From an uncultured Flavobacteriaceae bacterium (lineage in GTDB: Bacteria; Bacteroidota; Bacteroidia; Flavobacteriales; Flavobacteriaceae), in the NCBI GenBank assembly GCA_938010765.1, contig CALLVX010000012.1, positions 1-33,799 of the forward strand: DNA of 33,799 nucleotides. The letters run 5' to 3'. Made by a program: the position numbers and the translations under genes. The notes under the pieces are model-generated. The model was not told the origin of the DNA, ran no database searches, and saw only the letters and a program-made list of their open reading frames with translations. Of this stretch, positions 7,683 to 15,823 are shown one piece after another. Every line of letters begins with the position of its first letter. The first letter of the stretch is position 1.

Positions 7683-8417
7683 ATGAGTCTCGATCGTAAA
7701 CATTTATCGTTTTTGATTACACTCTTTTCACTATCGATTATTGTGTTGTTGTTGTACAACATAAATATGGGGCAGGAGAAAGAGGAAGACGAATATGTGG
7801 TAGAGCTTGTGATGGCAGATGAAGATATCGAGGAACTGCTTGAGGAAAAAGAGCGCTTGTTAGAGGAAATGACAAAGGCCGACCCGATTAAGAGCCATAT
7901 GGCCTTCAATGAAACGGCCAAACCTAGCTATGGAAATCCGGAACCTTTAAAGACCTTAGAGGAACTAATGGAGGAAAAAGCCGCTACCGATACCGAAACG
8001 GACCCCAACAGTCTTATGGCCGATTCGGAATATGCTGAACGGGTAAAAGAGATTGCCAAAAAACGAGAAGAGAAAAAACAACTCCTTGGTGAAAAGGAAG
8101 CTCAAAAAGAAGAATTCACCAATAATTTGGCCGCGCGCCGCACTTCTGTATCTTACTCTTTGGTAGAACGCAACAATTACAAATTGCCACCACCCATCTA
8201 CACCTGTATTGAAGGCGGTAAAGTGGTCATCAATATCAAAGTAGACGCACTCGGAAATGTAATCGAGGCCGATTTTAACGATAAGAGTTCGGCTACCACC
8301 AATGGATGTTTGGTAGACAATGCCATCGCTTACGCGCTCAAGGCTAAATTTAGTTCCTCTACCAAGCCTTCCCAAAAAGGCACCATTACTTATTTATTCC
8401 AACAAAAGGCGCGTTAA
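7683..8417 (+). CDS. Single-span membrane protein with coiled coil and TonB-like C-terminal domain
   Basis: A 244-residue protein anchored by one N-terminal helix (FLITLFSLSIIVLLLYNINM, about 10-29). The middle, about 35-155, is very rich in E and K and probably a coiled coil or extended spacer. The C-terminal 75 residues (PPPIYTCIEGGKVVINIKVD, GNVIEADF, and A(I)AYALKAKF) have the beta-alpha-beta pattern of the TonB C-terminal domain. The whole layout (anchor, charged periplasmic spacer, small folded end) resembles TonB-type energy transducers, but exbB and exbD are not nearby. Its 3' end overlaps the convergent thioredoxin-like gene by 24 bases. Exact function is not determined. Confidence 0.75.
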   Translation: MSLDRKHLSFLITLFSLSIIVLLLYNINMGQEKEEDEYVVELVMADEDIEELLEEKERLLEEMTKADPIKSHMAFNETAKPSYGNPEPLKTLEELMEEKAATDTETDPNSLMADSEYAERVKEIAKKREEKKQLLGEKEAQKEEFTNNLAARRTSVSYSLVERNNYKLPPPIYTCIEGGKVVINIKVDALGNVIEADFNDKSSATTNGCLVDNAIAYALKAKFSSSTKPSQKGTITYLFQQKAR

Positions 8418-9002
8418 GTCTTTTAGCACGCTTTTTCCTTTGTCTTTATTGTACCATACCTGCAAGTCTTCTTTGAACTCGGCAGTCAAGGTTCCGTGCG
8501 TATTTTTGTAGTCAGTTACCAGCGCTGTGGCGGCCTGGGAGCGGGGGCCCCATGTTCTAACCACCTCCTGATTCTTATCATCGATGGCAATCAATTTTGG
8601 GATAGACATGGCCCCGTTGGTCAAAAAACGGTTCATCAAATCTGGATGCTCATCGCGCAAAACTACCTTCAAGGTAATATTCGGGTTCAGTTCTGCCATT
8701 TTATGCATTACGGGCATCGACGGCGACGCATCGCCACACCAACTTTCTGTTAGCACCAACCAAGTGACCTTCTTATCGAAATTGCTGACCAAATTGGTCG
8801 TTTCCTCATCAAATTTCAAGGTCTTGTCCCAACGTTTCATGCGCCTGTTATTCAACTGTGTATAATTCACCAGTGCTTCTTTTTGTTCAGGACCCGTGGT
8901 TTTGCCCTCTAAGGCCAATTGTGCTACCAAAGCTCTATATTCAGTATAGGTTTGCCCCTCGGCCAAACCTGCCACTACTAACTCTTTTGTTGTTTTTTCC
9001 AT
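8394..9002 (-). CDS. Thioredoxin-like protein with single active-site cysteine
   Basis: A cytoplasmic protein of about 202 residues from the ATG at 9002 (MEKTTKELVVAGLAEG). A longer reading to 9074 adds a 24-residue hydrophobic stretch unlike family starts, so the shorter form is chosen. The thioredoxin-fold part begins near 78 with VTWLVLTESWCGDASPSMPV; the motif is C89-G-D-A, so the second cysteine of CxxC is missing. Then follow LKVVLRDEHPDLMNRFL and the cis-proline strand AMSIPKLIAID. This matches the Bacteroidota thioredoxin family with an ESWCGD motif, for which no specific substrate is known. One cysteine suggests a monothiol or non-redox role. It lies 83 bases downstream of tolC, and its stop is buried in the convergent gene. 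Confidence 0.85.
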   Translation of the reverse strand: MEKTTKELVVAGLAEGQTYTEYRALVAQLALEGKTTGPEQKEALVNYTQLNNRRMKRWDKTLKFDEETTNLVSNFDKKVTWLVLTESWCGDASPSMPVMHKMAELNPNITLKVVLRDEHPDLMNRFLTNGAMSIPKLIAIDDKNQEVVRTWGPRSQAATALVTDYKNTHGTLTAEFKEDLQVWYNKDKGKSVLKDLTRLLLE

Positions 9003-9085
9003 AAGAACGAACCCATTGAAGGCGTTTTTTATAAAGAATACGAAATAAATTCTCGCCCCTATTGGTAGTAGCAAGATACAGAAAC

Positions 9086-10489
9086 TTACAAATTCTCGGG
9101 ATTGATGGCCAGGCTCTTAAAGAGTTTTGCCTTCGCATTAAAATATTTATTCTGCACTAAATTCTGCTTCAATTTGGCCTCTATTAATTTGTTTTCACGA
9201 GAATTGATAAGAAAAAGAGAGCTCTCGCCAAAACCAAATTTTCGTTCTTCGGCGGCCAATAGTGCGCCATAGTTGGCAACAATATCAAAAATCAATTTAT
9301 TTTGAGATTGAAATGAATCTAACTCATTGTAGATCGCGGTGATTTTATTTCTGATTTGCACTTCGGTATAGTCCAAATCGAATTGTGCATCGCGCAACTT
9401 CAACTTTTCCAGCTTTAAATCACCCCGTTCTTTTCTCAAGAACAGTGGAAACTGGAAATTAATACCACCCTTGTACTGTTCTGTTTGAAACGAATTGATC
9501 AGTCCGGGTGTTTCTGTGAGAAAATTGTATTCCAAATCGATCTTCGGAAGCAATTTATTCGCTTTTAAACGCTTTGACACCTTCAGGCCATCGATTTTGT
9601 ACCCCATCGAACGCAGTTTTGGGTGCTCGTTCATCGCAAAACTATCCAATCGTTTTCCTGCTATTTCCAAGGTTGCATCGACCGCACCATCTAAATTAAC
9701 ATCGGGCACTACATTGGGCTGCACTTCTATTGGAATATTATTTCCCAACCAAAGAAAGTTCGAAAGGGCCAAACTTTTGTTCACCAAAGCAACCTTTGCC
9801 TGCTCAAGACCCAGGGCCCGACTCTGAACAGCAATCTTTGCCTCAACCGTATCTATGGCCGCAACGGCCCCTGCCGAGGCGCTCTTTCGTACCCCTTCAA
9901 AACGCGTTTGGGCATTCTCTAAAAAAGCCTGAAAAACTTGCGTGTCCTTATACGCTTGCAACCACTCAAAATAGGTGATAGATGCCTCATACAGTATTTG
10001 GTTGACCAACAGATCACGATCCGCCTTGGTCTGCTCCCGAAAATATTTTGCTTGTTTCAACGTCGCCATTCGGTCATTTATCCATAGCCCTTGACCAATA
10101 GGCACAGAGACTCCTGCGCTATACAAGCCATCGGCCGGGACCGTTTCCGCAGGATTCAAAAAATCCCCATCGTTTTGTTCAAAACTACCTTTTAGCTCCA
10201 CCCCGAACCAAGTGGGTATTTTAAAAGCAGCGTTCAAACGGTCGTAATATTCCGTATTCTTGAACAGCTTTCGGTCGTAATCTGCTTCCAATTTGGGATC
10301 AAAACCACCTCGCGCCTTCATTAGTGTGGCCTGCCCTATATCAATCGCCAGAGCTGCCTGTTTCGCTACCGGGTGAAATTTCTTCACATACCCCATATAC
10401 TCTTTAAAATCGAGTATCAAGGAATCCCCTTCCTGCGAAAATGCTGTAAAGGCGATACTGCCGATCAAAAAGAAAAAAAACTTCCTCAT
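9086..10489 (-). CDS. TolC-family outer-membrane efflux protein
   Basis: The outer-membrane channel of a tripartite exporter. The 467-residue protein has a signal peptide (MRKFFFFLIGSIAFTAFSQ) and long amphipathic helices typical of TolC: ALAIDIGQATLMKARGGFDP near the start, then AGVSVPIGQGLWINDRMATL and, in the second half, the repeated helical pattern (KLEKLKLRDAQFDLDYTEVQ, LLAAEERKFGFGESSLFLI). GESSLFLINSRENKL is close to the C-terminal motif of outer-membrane efflux proteins. The start overlaps the end of the HlyD-type gene by four bases (ATGA), so the two are translationally coupled. It is the last member of the tetR-ABC-hlyD-tolC operon. Confidence 0.92.
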   Translation of the reverse strand: MRKFFFFLIGSIAFTAFSQEGDSLILDFKEYMGYVKKFHPVAKQAALAIDIGQATLMKARGGFDPKLEADYDRKLFKNTEYYDRLNAAFKIPTWFGVELKGSFEQNDGDFLNPAETVPADGLYSAGVSVPIGQGLWINDRMATLKQAKYFREQTKADRDLLVNQILYEASITYFEWLQAYKDTQVFQAFLENAQTRFEGVRKSASAGAVAAIDTVEAKIAVQSRALGLEQAKVALVNKSLALSNFLWLGNNIPIEVQPNVVPDVNLDGAVDATLEIAGKRLDSFAMNEHPKLRSMGYKIDGLKVSKRLKANKLLPKIDLEYNFLTETPGLINSFQTEQYKGGINFQFPLFLRKERGDLKLEKLKLRDAQFDLDYTEVQIRNKITAIYNELDSFQSQNKLIFDIVANYGALLAAEERKFGFGESSLFLINSRENKLIEAKLKQNLVQNKYFNAKAKLFKSLAINPENL

Positions 10490-11841
10490 TTCTTTTCTTT
10501 GTTTGCCAACTTATCCCCTTCCGGCTGATAATAGTTCGGTGGAAAGCCGTTGAGCTGTCTCCAGAGTTCGTACCATATCGGCACATTTTCCAAAAGGGCT
10601 ATAGTACTCGCCCCTGAACCCACCCGAATATCTTTAGGCCAGGCATGATCGTCTGCATCGGGCGCTAGCAGCACCCTATATTTTCCATTCTTGCTGATAA
10701 AGGTCTCCACCGCGACTACTTCACCGCCATAGGTGCCATAGGAAACATTGGGCCATCCACTAAAAACAATCGCCGGCCAACCATCGAATTGTATGCGCAC
10801 TTTTTCACCCAAATGGATCAAAGGAAGATCAAGGGGCGCCACATAAGTTTCCACTGCCATATCGTAATCGGCGGGCATAATACCTACCAGTGCATCTCCT
10901 TCCTTAAAGGTTTCGCCCAGACCTCCTTGCAGGGCCTTATTGATATAGCCATTTTGGGGAGCCCGAATGTAATATAAACTAGTTCGCATTTCATAATTGG
11001 TAAACTCATTCTCCAATTTGGTTACTTGGGCCTCTGAATCATACTGGTTCGACTGCGCTGTAAAGCGATCGCTTTGCGCCTTGGAAATCTTGTCTATGTA
11101 TGCCGCTTGCACTCTGCCGATTTCCACTTCGGCATTGATAACTTCGTTCTTTGCGGTCATCAGTTTGTTTTCCTGTGATATCAATTTTGCATGGGTCTCC
11201 TGCAACTTTAGTCTTTTTTCTTCTACATCGGTTACCGCCTTTAAGCCTTCCGACTGAAGCAGCGCGGTTCGGTCGTATTGCGTTTGGGCAATCTTATTAT
11301 TCGTTTTGGACGCCTCAAGATCAATGCTATCACTTTTTACTTTTAACCTTGACTGTAATAATTTGTTTTTTGCCTGTTGCAATTTAAGTATACGCTCATT
11401 GCCCAAGGCGCCTATCTGATTTTGCAAAGCCTTTACCTTGCCCTCATAGGAACTGACAGCGGAAGATTTCGCCTTGATCTGTTGCCCGGTACGTGCCACC
11501 AAATTTGGATCGAAATATTCATTTTTAACCTCCGATATGAACAAAATGGTATCTCCCTTCTGCACATAATCGCCTTCCCTCACAAACCATTTTTCTATTT
11601 TTCCGGGAATGGGCGATTGTATCGTTTGGGGCCGTTGATCCGGTGTCAATGTCGTTAAAAAACCTTTCCCGTTAACGCTCTGTGTCCACGGTAAAAAAAG
11701 CACAATGAAACCCATTAGCGAAAACACCAACAGAAATCTATTGAAGTGTTTGTAATGTCTTTGGTGAAACACCCTCCGGCCCGAGGCGGAATCCGAAATA
11801 TCTACTGTTTTATTTAACTTATTATGCGATATATTGAGCAT
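10486..11841 (-). CDS. HlyD-family membrane-fusion protein
   Basis: The periplasmic adaptor linking the inner-membrane ABC protein to the TolC channel. The 451-residue protein has a cytoplasmic N-terminus, one membrane helix at about 36-52 (FLLVFSLMGFIVLFLPW), a lipoyl-like half (IPGKIEKWFVREGDYVQKGD), a long alpha-helical hairpin rich in K, Q and E (about 110-280), the returning lipoyl half (YIRAPQNGYINKAL), and a beta-barrel domain (MAVETYVAPLDLPLIHLGEK). This is the HlyD / type I secretion adaptor form rather than the RND form. It starts six bases after the ABC gene and overlaps tolC by four bases. Confidence 0.92.
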   Translation of the reverse strand: MLNISHNKLNKTVDISDSASGRRVFHQRHYKHFNRFLLVFSLMGFIVLFLPWTQSVNGKGFLTTLTPDQRPQTIQSPIPGKIEKWFVREGDYVQKGDTILFISEVKNEYFDPNLVARTGQQIKAKSSAVSSYEGKVKALQNQIGALGNERILKLQQAKNKLLQSRLKVKSDSIDLEASKTNNKIAQTQYDRTALLQSEGLKAVTDVEEKRLKLQETHAKLISQENKLMTAKNEVINAEVEIGRVQAAYIDKISKAQSDRFTAQSNQYDSEAQVTKLENEFTNYEMRTSLYYIRAPQNGYINKALQGGLGETFKEGDALVGIMPADYDMAVETYVAPLDLPLIHLGEKVRIQFDGWPAIVFSGWPNVSYGTYGGEVVAVETFISKNGKYRVLLAPDADDHAWPKDIRVGSGASTIALLENVPIWYELWRQLNGFPPNYYQPEGDKLANKEKK

Positions 11842-11847
11842 TTTGCT

Positions 11848-13515
11848 TTAGTTTTTTTGAACCAACTTCCCTTCTTCCAGCGTTATTATCCTACTACAAC
11901 CTTCTCGCCATTTTGGATTCTGACTTACCACTAAAAGTGCCCATCCGTTCGATGGATCTGTGAGGAAAGCCATGATTTCATTCGTTTCTTTTTCATCAAA
12001 CTGATCTAAGGGATCCTTTAATATCAGCAACTTGGGCCTTCGTATAATACTCCTTGCTAGCACAATTTTTTTAGAAACCGTATATGGTATTTGCTTGCCT
12101 TCGGGATAGAGGATCGTTTTTAATCCTTGGGGCTGTTCTTTCACAAATTGGGTAAGTCCGGTTTTTTCCAAAGCCCAATAAATATCATCACTGCTAATCT
12201 TTGGGTCTCCAAAGGTAATATTGTCTTCCAGCGTCCCCTCAAAAGGCGACTCTTCGGTAAGTGATTGCCCTAGAAAAGAACGGTATTCATTAAGATGAAG
12301 ACCTTTTAAGGAAACATTGTTCACATAAATATTTCCTTCCGTAGGTTCCAAGATTCCCGCAATTAATCGCAACAGGGTAGATTTCCCGGAACCACTGGGG
12401 CCCTGGACCAAAATTTTACAGGTGGGCGAAATATCCAACGAAATATCATCCAGAATTTTTATGGTAGCACCAGGAACCTGATACCCAACATGTTCCAATT
12501 CCAATCGGAGTCCCTCTCCTTCCCTAAAAGGGGTTTCCCCTTCCTGTGGCTCAAGTTCCTTATCAACTACCTGCCCCAATTTTTCCAAAGAGGTAAGCAC
12601 ATCATAGAAAGATTCAAGCCCTAGAATCAACTTTTCCACAGAACCGATAACCAACAAGATTATAAGTTCCGCAGCCACAAATTGCCCGATGTTCATTTCT
12701 TGATTCAACACCAATAAACCTCCAATTAACAAGAGCCCGGCGGTTACCAATACCTTGAAACCGATCATCTGTATAAACTGGATTACCAACACCTTAAAAT
12801 GACTTTCCCGTGCCGCCAAATAGTTCGATACCAAAGTGTCATTTTTATCGAGGGCATGACTCGTTTTACCCGACAACTTAAAACTTATAACCGAACGGGC
12901 AACTTCCTGTATCCAATGGGCTACAAGGTACTTATTCTTTGATTCGTCCAAGCTGGTATCTAAACCCCGTTGGGCGGTAAACTTAAAGACGATGTAAATG
13001 AGCAATAGCAAGAGAATACCATAAATGATAAAGAACGGATGATAAAAAGACAGTAGCAGCAACCCAAAAAGAATCTGAAGCAAGGCCGCCGGGAAGTCTA
13101 CCAATATCTTGGCCAAGCCCTTCTGCACGGTCAATGTATCAAAAAAACGATTCGCCAACTCCGGAGGGTAGTAGTTGCGCAACTCGCTCATTCGTATTTT
13201 AGGAAAGCGATAGGCAAATTCAAAAGACGCCCTTGTAAATATTTTTTGTTGCAGGTTTTCTATAATTCTGAATTGCATTAATTGGAGGATCCCTACGAAA
13301 GCAACCCCAATGGTAACAAGTGTTACTAAAACTATCCAAGATGTGCTTACCTGCGCCCCTTGAATCAGGTTAATGATCGCTTGAATGCCTAGGGGAAGCG
13401 ACAGATTTACCAAGCCGGCAAAAATTGCGTAATAAAAAACCTGAAAGACATCTTTTTTATCCAATTTTAAGAGACCTATCAGGCGTTGCCAAGTGGTAAG
13501 AACCGTTTTAGCCAT
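11848..13515 (-). CDS. ABC exporter (membrane plus ATPase domain) with degenerate ATPase motifs
   Basis: The inner-membrane part of the exporter, 555 residues. Residues 1-300 form a type I exporter membrane domain with about six helices (for example LLQILFGLLLLSFYHPFFII); there is no N-terminal C39 peptidase. Residues about 335-555 form the ATPase domain. Walker A is intact (GPSGSGKST, 372-380). Other sites are altered: the Q-loop region reads LGQSLTEES, the LSGGQ signature position reads YTVSKKI (478-484), Walker B ends LLILKDP with K500 and D501 in place of D and E, and the H-loop reads VVSQNP with Q532 instead of H. ATP may be bound but classical hydrolysis looks doubtful. The gene overlaps tetR by eight bases and is followed by hlyD. 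Confidence 0.9.
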   Translation of the reverse strand: MAKTVLTTWQRLIGLLKLDKKDVFQVFYYAIFAGLVNLSLPLGIQAIINLIQGAQVSTSWIVLVTLVTIGVAFVGILQLMQFRIIENLQQKIFTRASFEFAYRFPKIRMSELRNYYPPELANRFFDTLTVQKGLAKILVDFPAALLQILFGLLLLSFYHPFFIIYGILLLLLIYIVFKFTAQRGLDTSLDESKNKYLVAHWIQEVARSVISFKLSGKTSHALDKNDTLVSNYLAARESHFKVLVIQFIQMIGFKVLVTAGLLLIGGLLVLNQEMNIGQFVAAELIILLVIGSVEKLILGLESFYDVLTSLEKLGQVVDKELEPQEGETPFREGEGLRLELEHVGYQVPGATIKILDDISLDISPTCKILVQGPSGSGKSTLLRLIAGILEPTEGNIYVNNVSLKGLHLNEYRSFLGQSLTEESPFEGTLEDNITFGDPKISSDDIYWALEKTGLTQFVKEQPQGLKTILYPEGKQIPYTVSKKIVLARSIIRRPKLLILKDPLDQFDEKETNEIMAFLTDPSNGWALLVVSQNPKWREGCSRIITLEEGKLVQKN

Positions 13516-14194
13516 GTGGTTTAAGATTTAATGAACTGAATGTTAACTGAATAAAATATTGAGTAGGGTCGCTGTTCTCCCGGCAGTCTGTAATAGAGGT
13601 GAAATGATCCTTTAAAAAATGTTGGTGCAAGGCACCTTCCAAAATAGTACTGGCCAAACTTGAGGGGTAGGTATACTTTGCATCGACCGCTTGGATCATT
13701 TCTCGAATGCGGGTGACCAAACGCTTGTATATAACAAAGTAGCCTTCTTTATTTTCATCATCTACTTCTTTGGTCAAATACGACTTCGAATACTCGTTGA
13801 TAATTATCTTATTTAAGAGTATTTCATTGATATGGGAAAACGCAGAGTCTTCTTCAGTAGTGCGTGTCACAATTTCAATTGCCTTTCTCAATTTTTCAGA
13901 AGGATCGGCAATGCTGTTGGTCGCAAACACTAATTGGTATTCTAACCAACCCCAGTACCAAGAGGTCAAATACAACAACAACTTATGTTTGTTTTCAAAA
14001 TAACGATAGATAGAACTTTCATTAGAACCGATACGGGTTCCCAACTTTTTAAAAGTGAAGCTTTCAAAACCCATTTCATTTATCATTATAATGGTCTCTT
14101 CTACGATTCGTTTTCCGAGCTTAGACGATTCTGGATTCTTTACGAAAATCTTCTCGTTAATTTTAATTTGCACCTGTTGTAATAGACGTTCCAT
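13508..14194 (-). CDS. TetR-family transcriptional regulator
   Basis: A 228-residue regulator that probably represses its own operon (ABC, hlyD, tolC). Residues about 25-72 form a TetR DNA-binding domain: KRIVEETIIMINEMGFESFT, then FKKLGTRIGSNESSIYRYFE, then NKHKLLLYL. The rest is an all-helical ligand and dimerisation domain with no recognisable binding signature. The end overlaps the ABC gene by eight bases, so it is the first gene of the operon. The upstream region carries a perfect 21-bp palindrome and partial copies, the expected kind of operator for a TetR dimer. Inducer unknown. Confidence 0.92.
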   Translation of the reverse strand: MERLLQQVQIKINEKIFVKNPESSKLGKRIVEETIIMINEMGFESFTFKKLGTRIGSNESSIYRYFENKHKLLLYLTSWYWGWLEYQLVFATNSIADPSEKLRKAIEIVTRTTEEDSAFSHINEILLNKIIINEYSKSYLTKEVDDENKEGYFVIYKRLVTRIREMIQAVDAKYTYPSSLASTILEGALHQHFLKDHFTSITDCRENSDPTQYFIQLTFSSLNLKPHG

Positions 14195-14222
14195 TGGGTA
14201 CTATTTAATATGATGGAACAAA

Positions 14223-14243
14223 TATAATAGTAATACTATTATA
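14223..14243. promoter_or_regulatory. Probable TetR operator: perfect 21-bp palindrome
   Basis: Arms TATAATAGTA (14223-14232) and TACTATTATA (14234-14243) are exact reverse complements around a central A. It lies 29 bases upstream of the tetR ATG. The core AGTAATACTATT recurs at 14273-14284, 44 bases away, and a half site TACTATT lies at 14199-14205. The size and position fit autoregulation by the TetR protein. Confidence 0.6.
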
Positions 14244-14272
14244 ATATAATAGTTTAACTAACAATTAACGTA

Positions 14273-14284
14273 AGTAATACTATT
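14273..14284. repeat. Second copy of the operator core
   Basis: AGTAATACTATT repeats the core of the palindrome at 14223-14243 exactly, with centres 44 bases apart, about four helical turns. It would overlap the upstream part of a possible plus-strand promoter at 14303-14310. Confidence 0.45.
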
Positions 14285-14314
14285 TTAACTATCCTTTCAG
14301 TATATATTCGCAAA

Positions 14315-14410
14315 CAGTTAATTTAAAGATTGTAATTCCTTAATTGCACCGGTCGTACTTAAATCGTTCTTCCATAATTGATTTAAGGGAGCTACGTCCG
14401 GTGTTTTTTT
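14315..14410 (+). ncRNA. Possible small RNA ending in a strong terminator hairpin
   Basis: A plus-strand -7-like box (TATATTCG, 14303-14310) is followed by about 30 AT-rich bases and then by a long hairpin (14347-14403) with a run of seven T (14404-14410). No plus-strand gene lies upstream that would need this terminator, because tetR runs the other way. A short RNA of about 95 bases, or a terminated leader of tag, would explain it. No homology to a known RNA family is recognised. Confidence 0.3.
14347..14410 (+). terminator. Long hairpin followed by T7 tract
   Basis: CACCGGTCGTA (14347-14357) pairs with TACGTCCGGTG (14393-14403) with one mismatch. CTTAAATC (14358-14365) pairs exactly with GATTTAAG (14380-14387). 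A 5-base bulge (GGAGC) lies on the 3' side and the loop is 14 bases. Seven T follow at once, the form of an intrinsic terminator on the plus strand. What it terminates is not obvious. Confidence 0.6.
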
Positions 14411-14514
14411 AATTTCTTCCCACCGTTTTTTGAATGAGCGAAAGTTTGACCCGTTGGTCGAAGTTTACCCTATACTTTCCTATTTTTACCTATCTTTAAA
14501 TTGACACTATTATC

Positions 14515-15078
14515 ATGGAAAAACACAGATGTGGCTGGTGCAAGGGTGACAAACTTTATGAAGCTTATCATGATTTGGAATGGGGAGTTCCCGTGAAAGA
14601 TGATGCTACCTTATTCGAGTTTCTTATACTAGAGACTTTTCAGGCTGGACTTAGTTGGATAACCATTCTTCGAAAACGGGAAAATTTCCGAAAGGCCTTC
14701 GATAATTTCGAATACAAAAAAATTGCGGCCTATAATCAAGCCAAAATTGACTCTTTATTACAGGATTCTGGCATTGTACGAAATAAATTAAAAGTAAATG
14801 CTACAGTGACCAATGCACAACAGTTTATGAAGGTGCAAGAGGAATTTGGTTCTTTCAGCGCCTATATTTGGGGTTTTGTTGATGGGGAAACTATTAAAAA
14901 TGATTTTAAAAATTATAAGGATGCTCCTGCGAACACTCCTATTTCGGACGTCTTGAGCAAAGACCTAAAAAAGAGAGGGTTTAAATTTGTGGGAAGCACC
15001 GTCATATATGCACAAATGCAGGCTACAGGAATGGTAAATGACCATGAGGTAAGTTGCTTTCGATACAACGAGGTATAG
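14515..15078 (+). CDS. tag: DNA-3-methyladenine glycosylase I
   Basis: Excises 3-methyladenine from alkylated DNA in base-excision repair. The 187-residue protein has the Tag zinc-snap ligands: C6 in RCGWC, H19 in YHDLEWG, and H177 and C181 in NDHEVSCF. The LETFQAGLSW segment carries E40, equivalent to the catalytic or base-binding glutamate, followed by ILRKRENFRKAF; SGIVRNKLKV and FVGSTVIYAQMQATGMVNDH are also characteristic. Length matches the E. coli enzyme. The ATG at 14515 is the only sensible start. A weak -7 box (TATCTTTA, 14491-14498) precedes it. It is monocistronic or shares a message with the next small secreted-protein gene 38 bases downstream. Confidence 0.95.
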   Translation: MEKHRCGWCKGDKLYEAYHDLEWGVPVKDDATLFEFLILETFQAGLSWITILRKRENFRKAFDNFEYKKIAAYNQAKIDSLLQDSGIVRNKLKVNATVTNAQQFMKVQEEFGSFSAYIWGFVDGETIKNDFKNYKDAPANTPISDVLSKDLKKRGFKFVGSTVIYAQMQATGMVNDHEVSCFRYNEV

Positions 15079-15116
15079 CACCGAACCATGCCACCTAAAC
15101 AGTTAAACACAAACGG

Positions 15117-15701
15117 ATGAAACCACTATCCCAACTACTTATTCTCTCCTTCTTAATTCTTTGCCCCACCCTTTACGGCCAAATCAAATACGAACGGGAG
15201 CACCGTATCAAAAAATCGCAATTCCCAAATAAAGCATTGCATTATATTGGCGAAAAGCTCGAAGGGAGCAGAAAAATTCGATTCTACAAAGAAATTGATA
15301 GTTCTGTAGTGAGCTACGAGGCGAGATTTAAAAAAGATCGTCTTCGGTATAGTGTTCAATTCAATGAGCAAGGCGAGCTAGAAGATGTTGCGCTCCTCAT
15401 AAAGCCTGTTGATATCCCTGAAGATACTTATAATGCCATTAATCAGTATCTGGGCGCCGAGTTTAATAAATATCGCATTCGAAGAATGCAACAACGCTAT
15501 CCGGTTGTAACGGCAAATGCCGAAAAAACCATCAAAAACGCCTTTCAAAACCTACTCTTGCCGAGCATTAAGTATAAACTAACCGTCGCCGGGAGAAAAG
15601 ATAAAAAACGCCAACAGTACAATGTACTTTTTGACGCTGAAGGAAATTTTGAAAACCTACGCAGGTCCCTACCGCCCAACTACGACCATGTGCTGTATTA
15701 A
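15117..15701 (+). CDS. Secreted protein with two PepSY-like repeats
   Basis: A 194-residue protein with a signal peptide (MKPLSQLLILSFLILCPTLYGQ), so periplasmic or outer-surface. The mature part appears to hold two related alpha-beta-beta units: one with KALHYIGEKL, then VVSYEARFKKDRLRYSVQFN and GELEDVALLI, the other with IKNAFQNLLL, then KYKLTVAGRKDKKRQQYNVL and GNFENLRR. This spacing (helix, strand, strand ending in a G-x-x-E/D turn) resembles PepSY-like domains. No enzymatic motif or metal site is seen. Function unknown; it is not clearly linked to tag or to the convergent aat gene. Confidence 0.65.
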   Translation: MKPLSQLLILSFLILCPTLYGQIKYEREHRIKKSQFPNKALHYIGEKLEGSRKIRFYKEIDSSVVSYEARFKKDRLRYSVQFNEQGELEDVALLIKPVDIPEDTYNAINQYLGAEFNKYRIRRMQQRYPVVTANAEKTIKNAFQNLLLPSIKYKLTVAGRKDKKRQQYNVLFDAEGNFENLRRSLPPNYDHVLY

Positions 15702-15715
15702 AAGTAGGGAGCAGT

Positions 15716-15750
15716 GCTATTAAGAATGCTGAAAAGGAGTTTTTAATAGC
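15716..15750. terminator. Inverted repeat between convergent genes
   Basis: GCTATTAA (15716-15723) and TTAATAGC (15743-15750) are exact reverse complements around a 19-base loop, in the 122-base gap between the PepSY-like gene and aat. There is no clear T run, so termination is only a possibility. Confidence 0.25.
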
Positions 15751-15823
15751 CCCGTTTTGACTAGGAACGAAGTACAGTATAATGCTCGAAAGGGTCATCT
15801 TTTTCTTGAGTTCAGTAATCCTA

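Noticed and set aside
7683..8417. Calling the TonB-like gene tonB
   Set aside because: It lacks the proline-rich spacer of TonB and has no exbB/exbD neighbours; only the general layout and C-terminal pattern match.
15568..15798. A 76-codon minus-strand frame antisense to the PepSY-like gene
   Set aside because: It overlaps the well-formed secreted-protein gene and has no family features.
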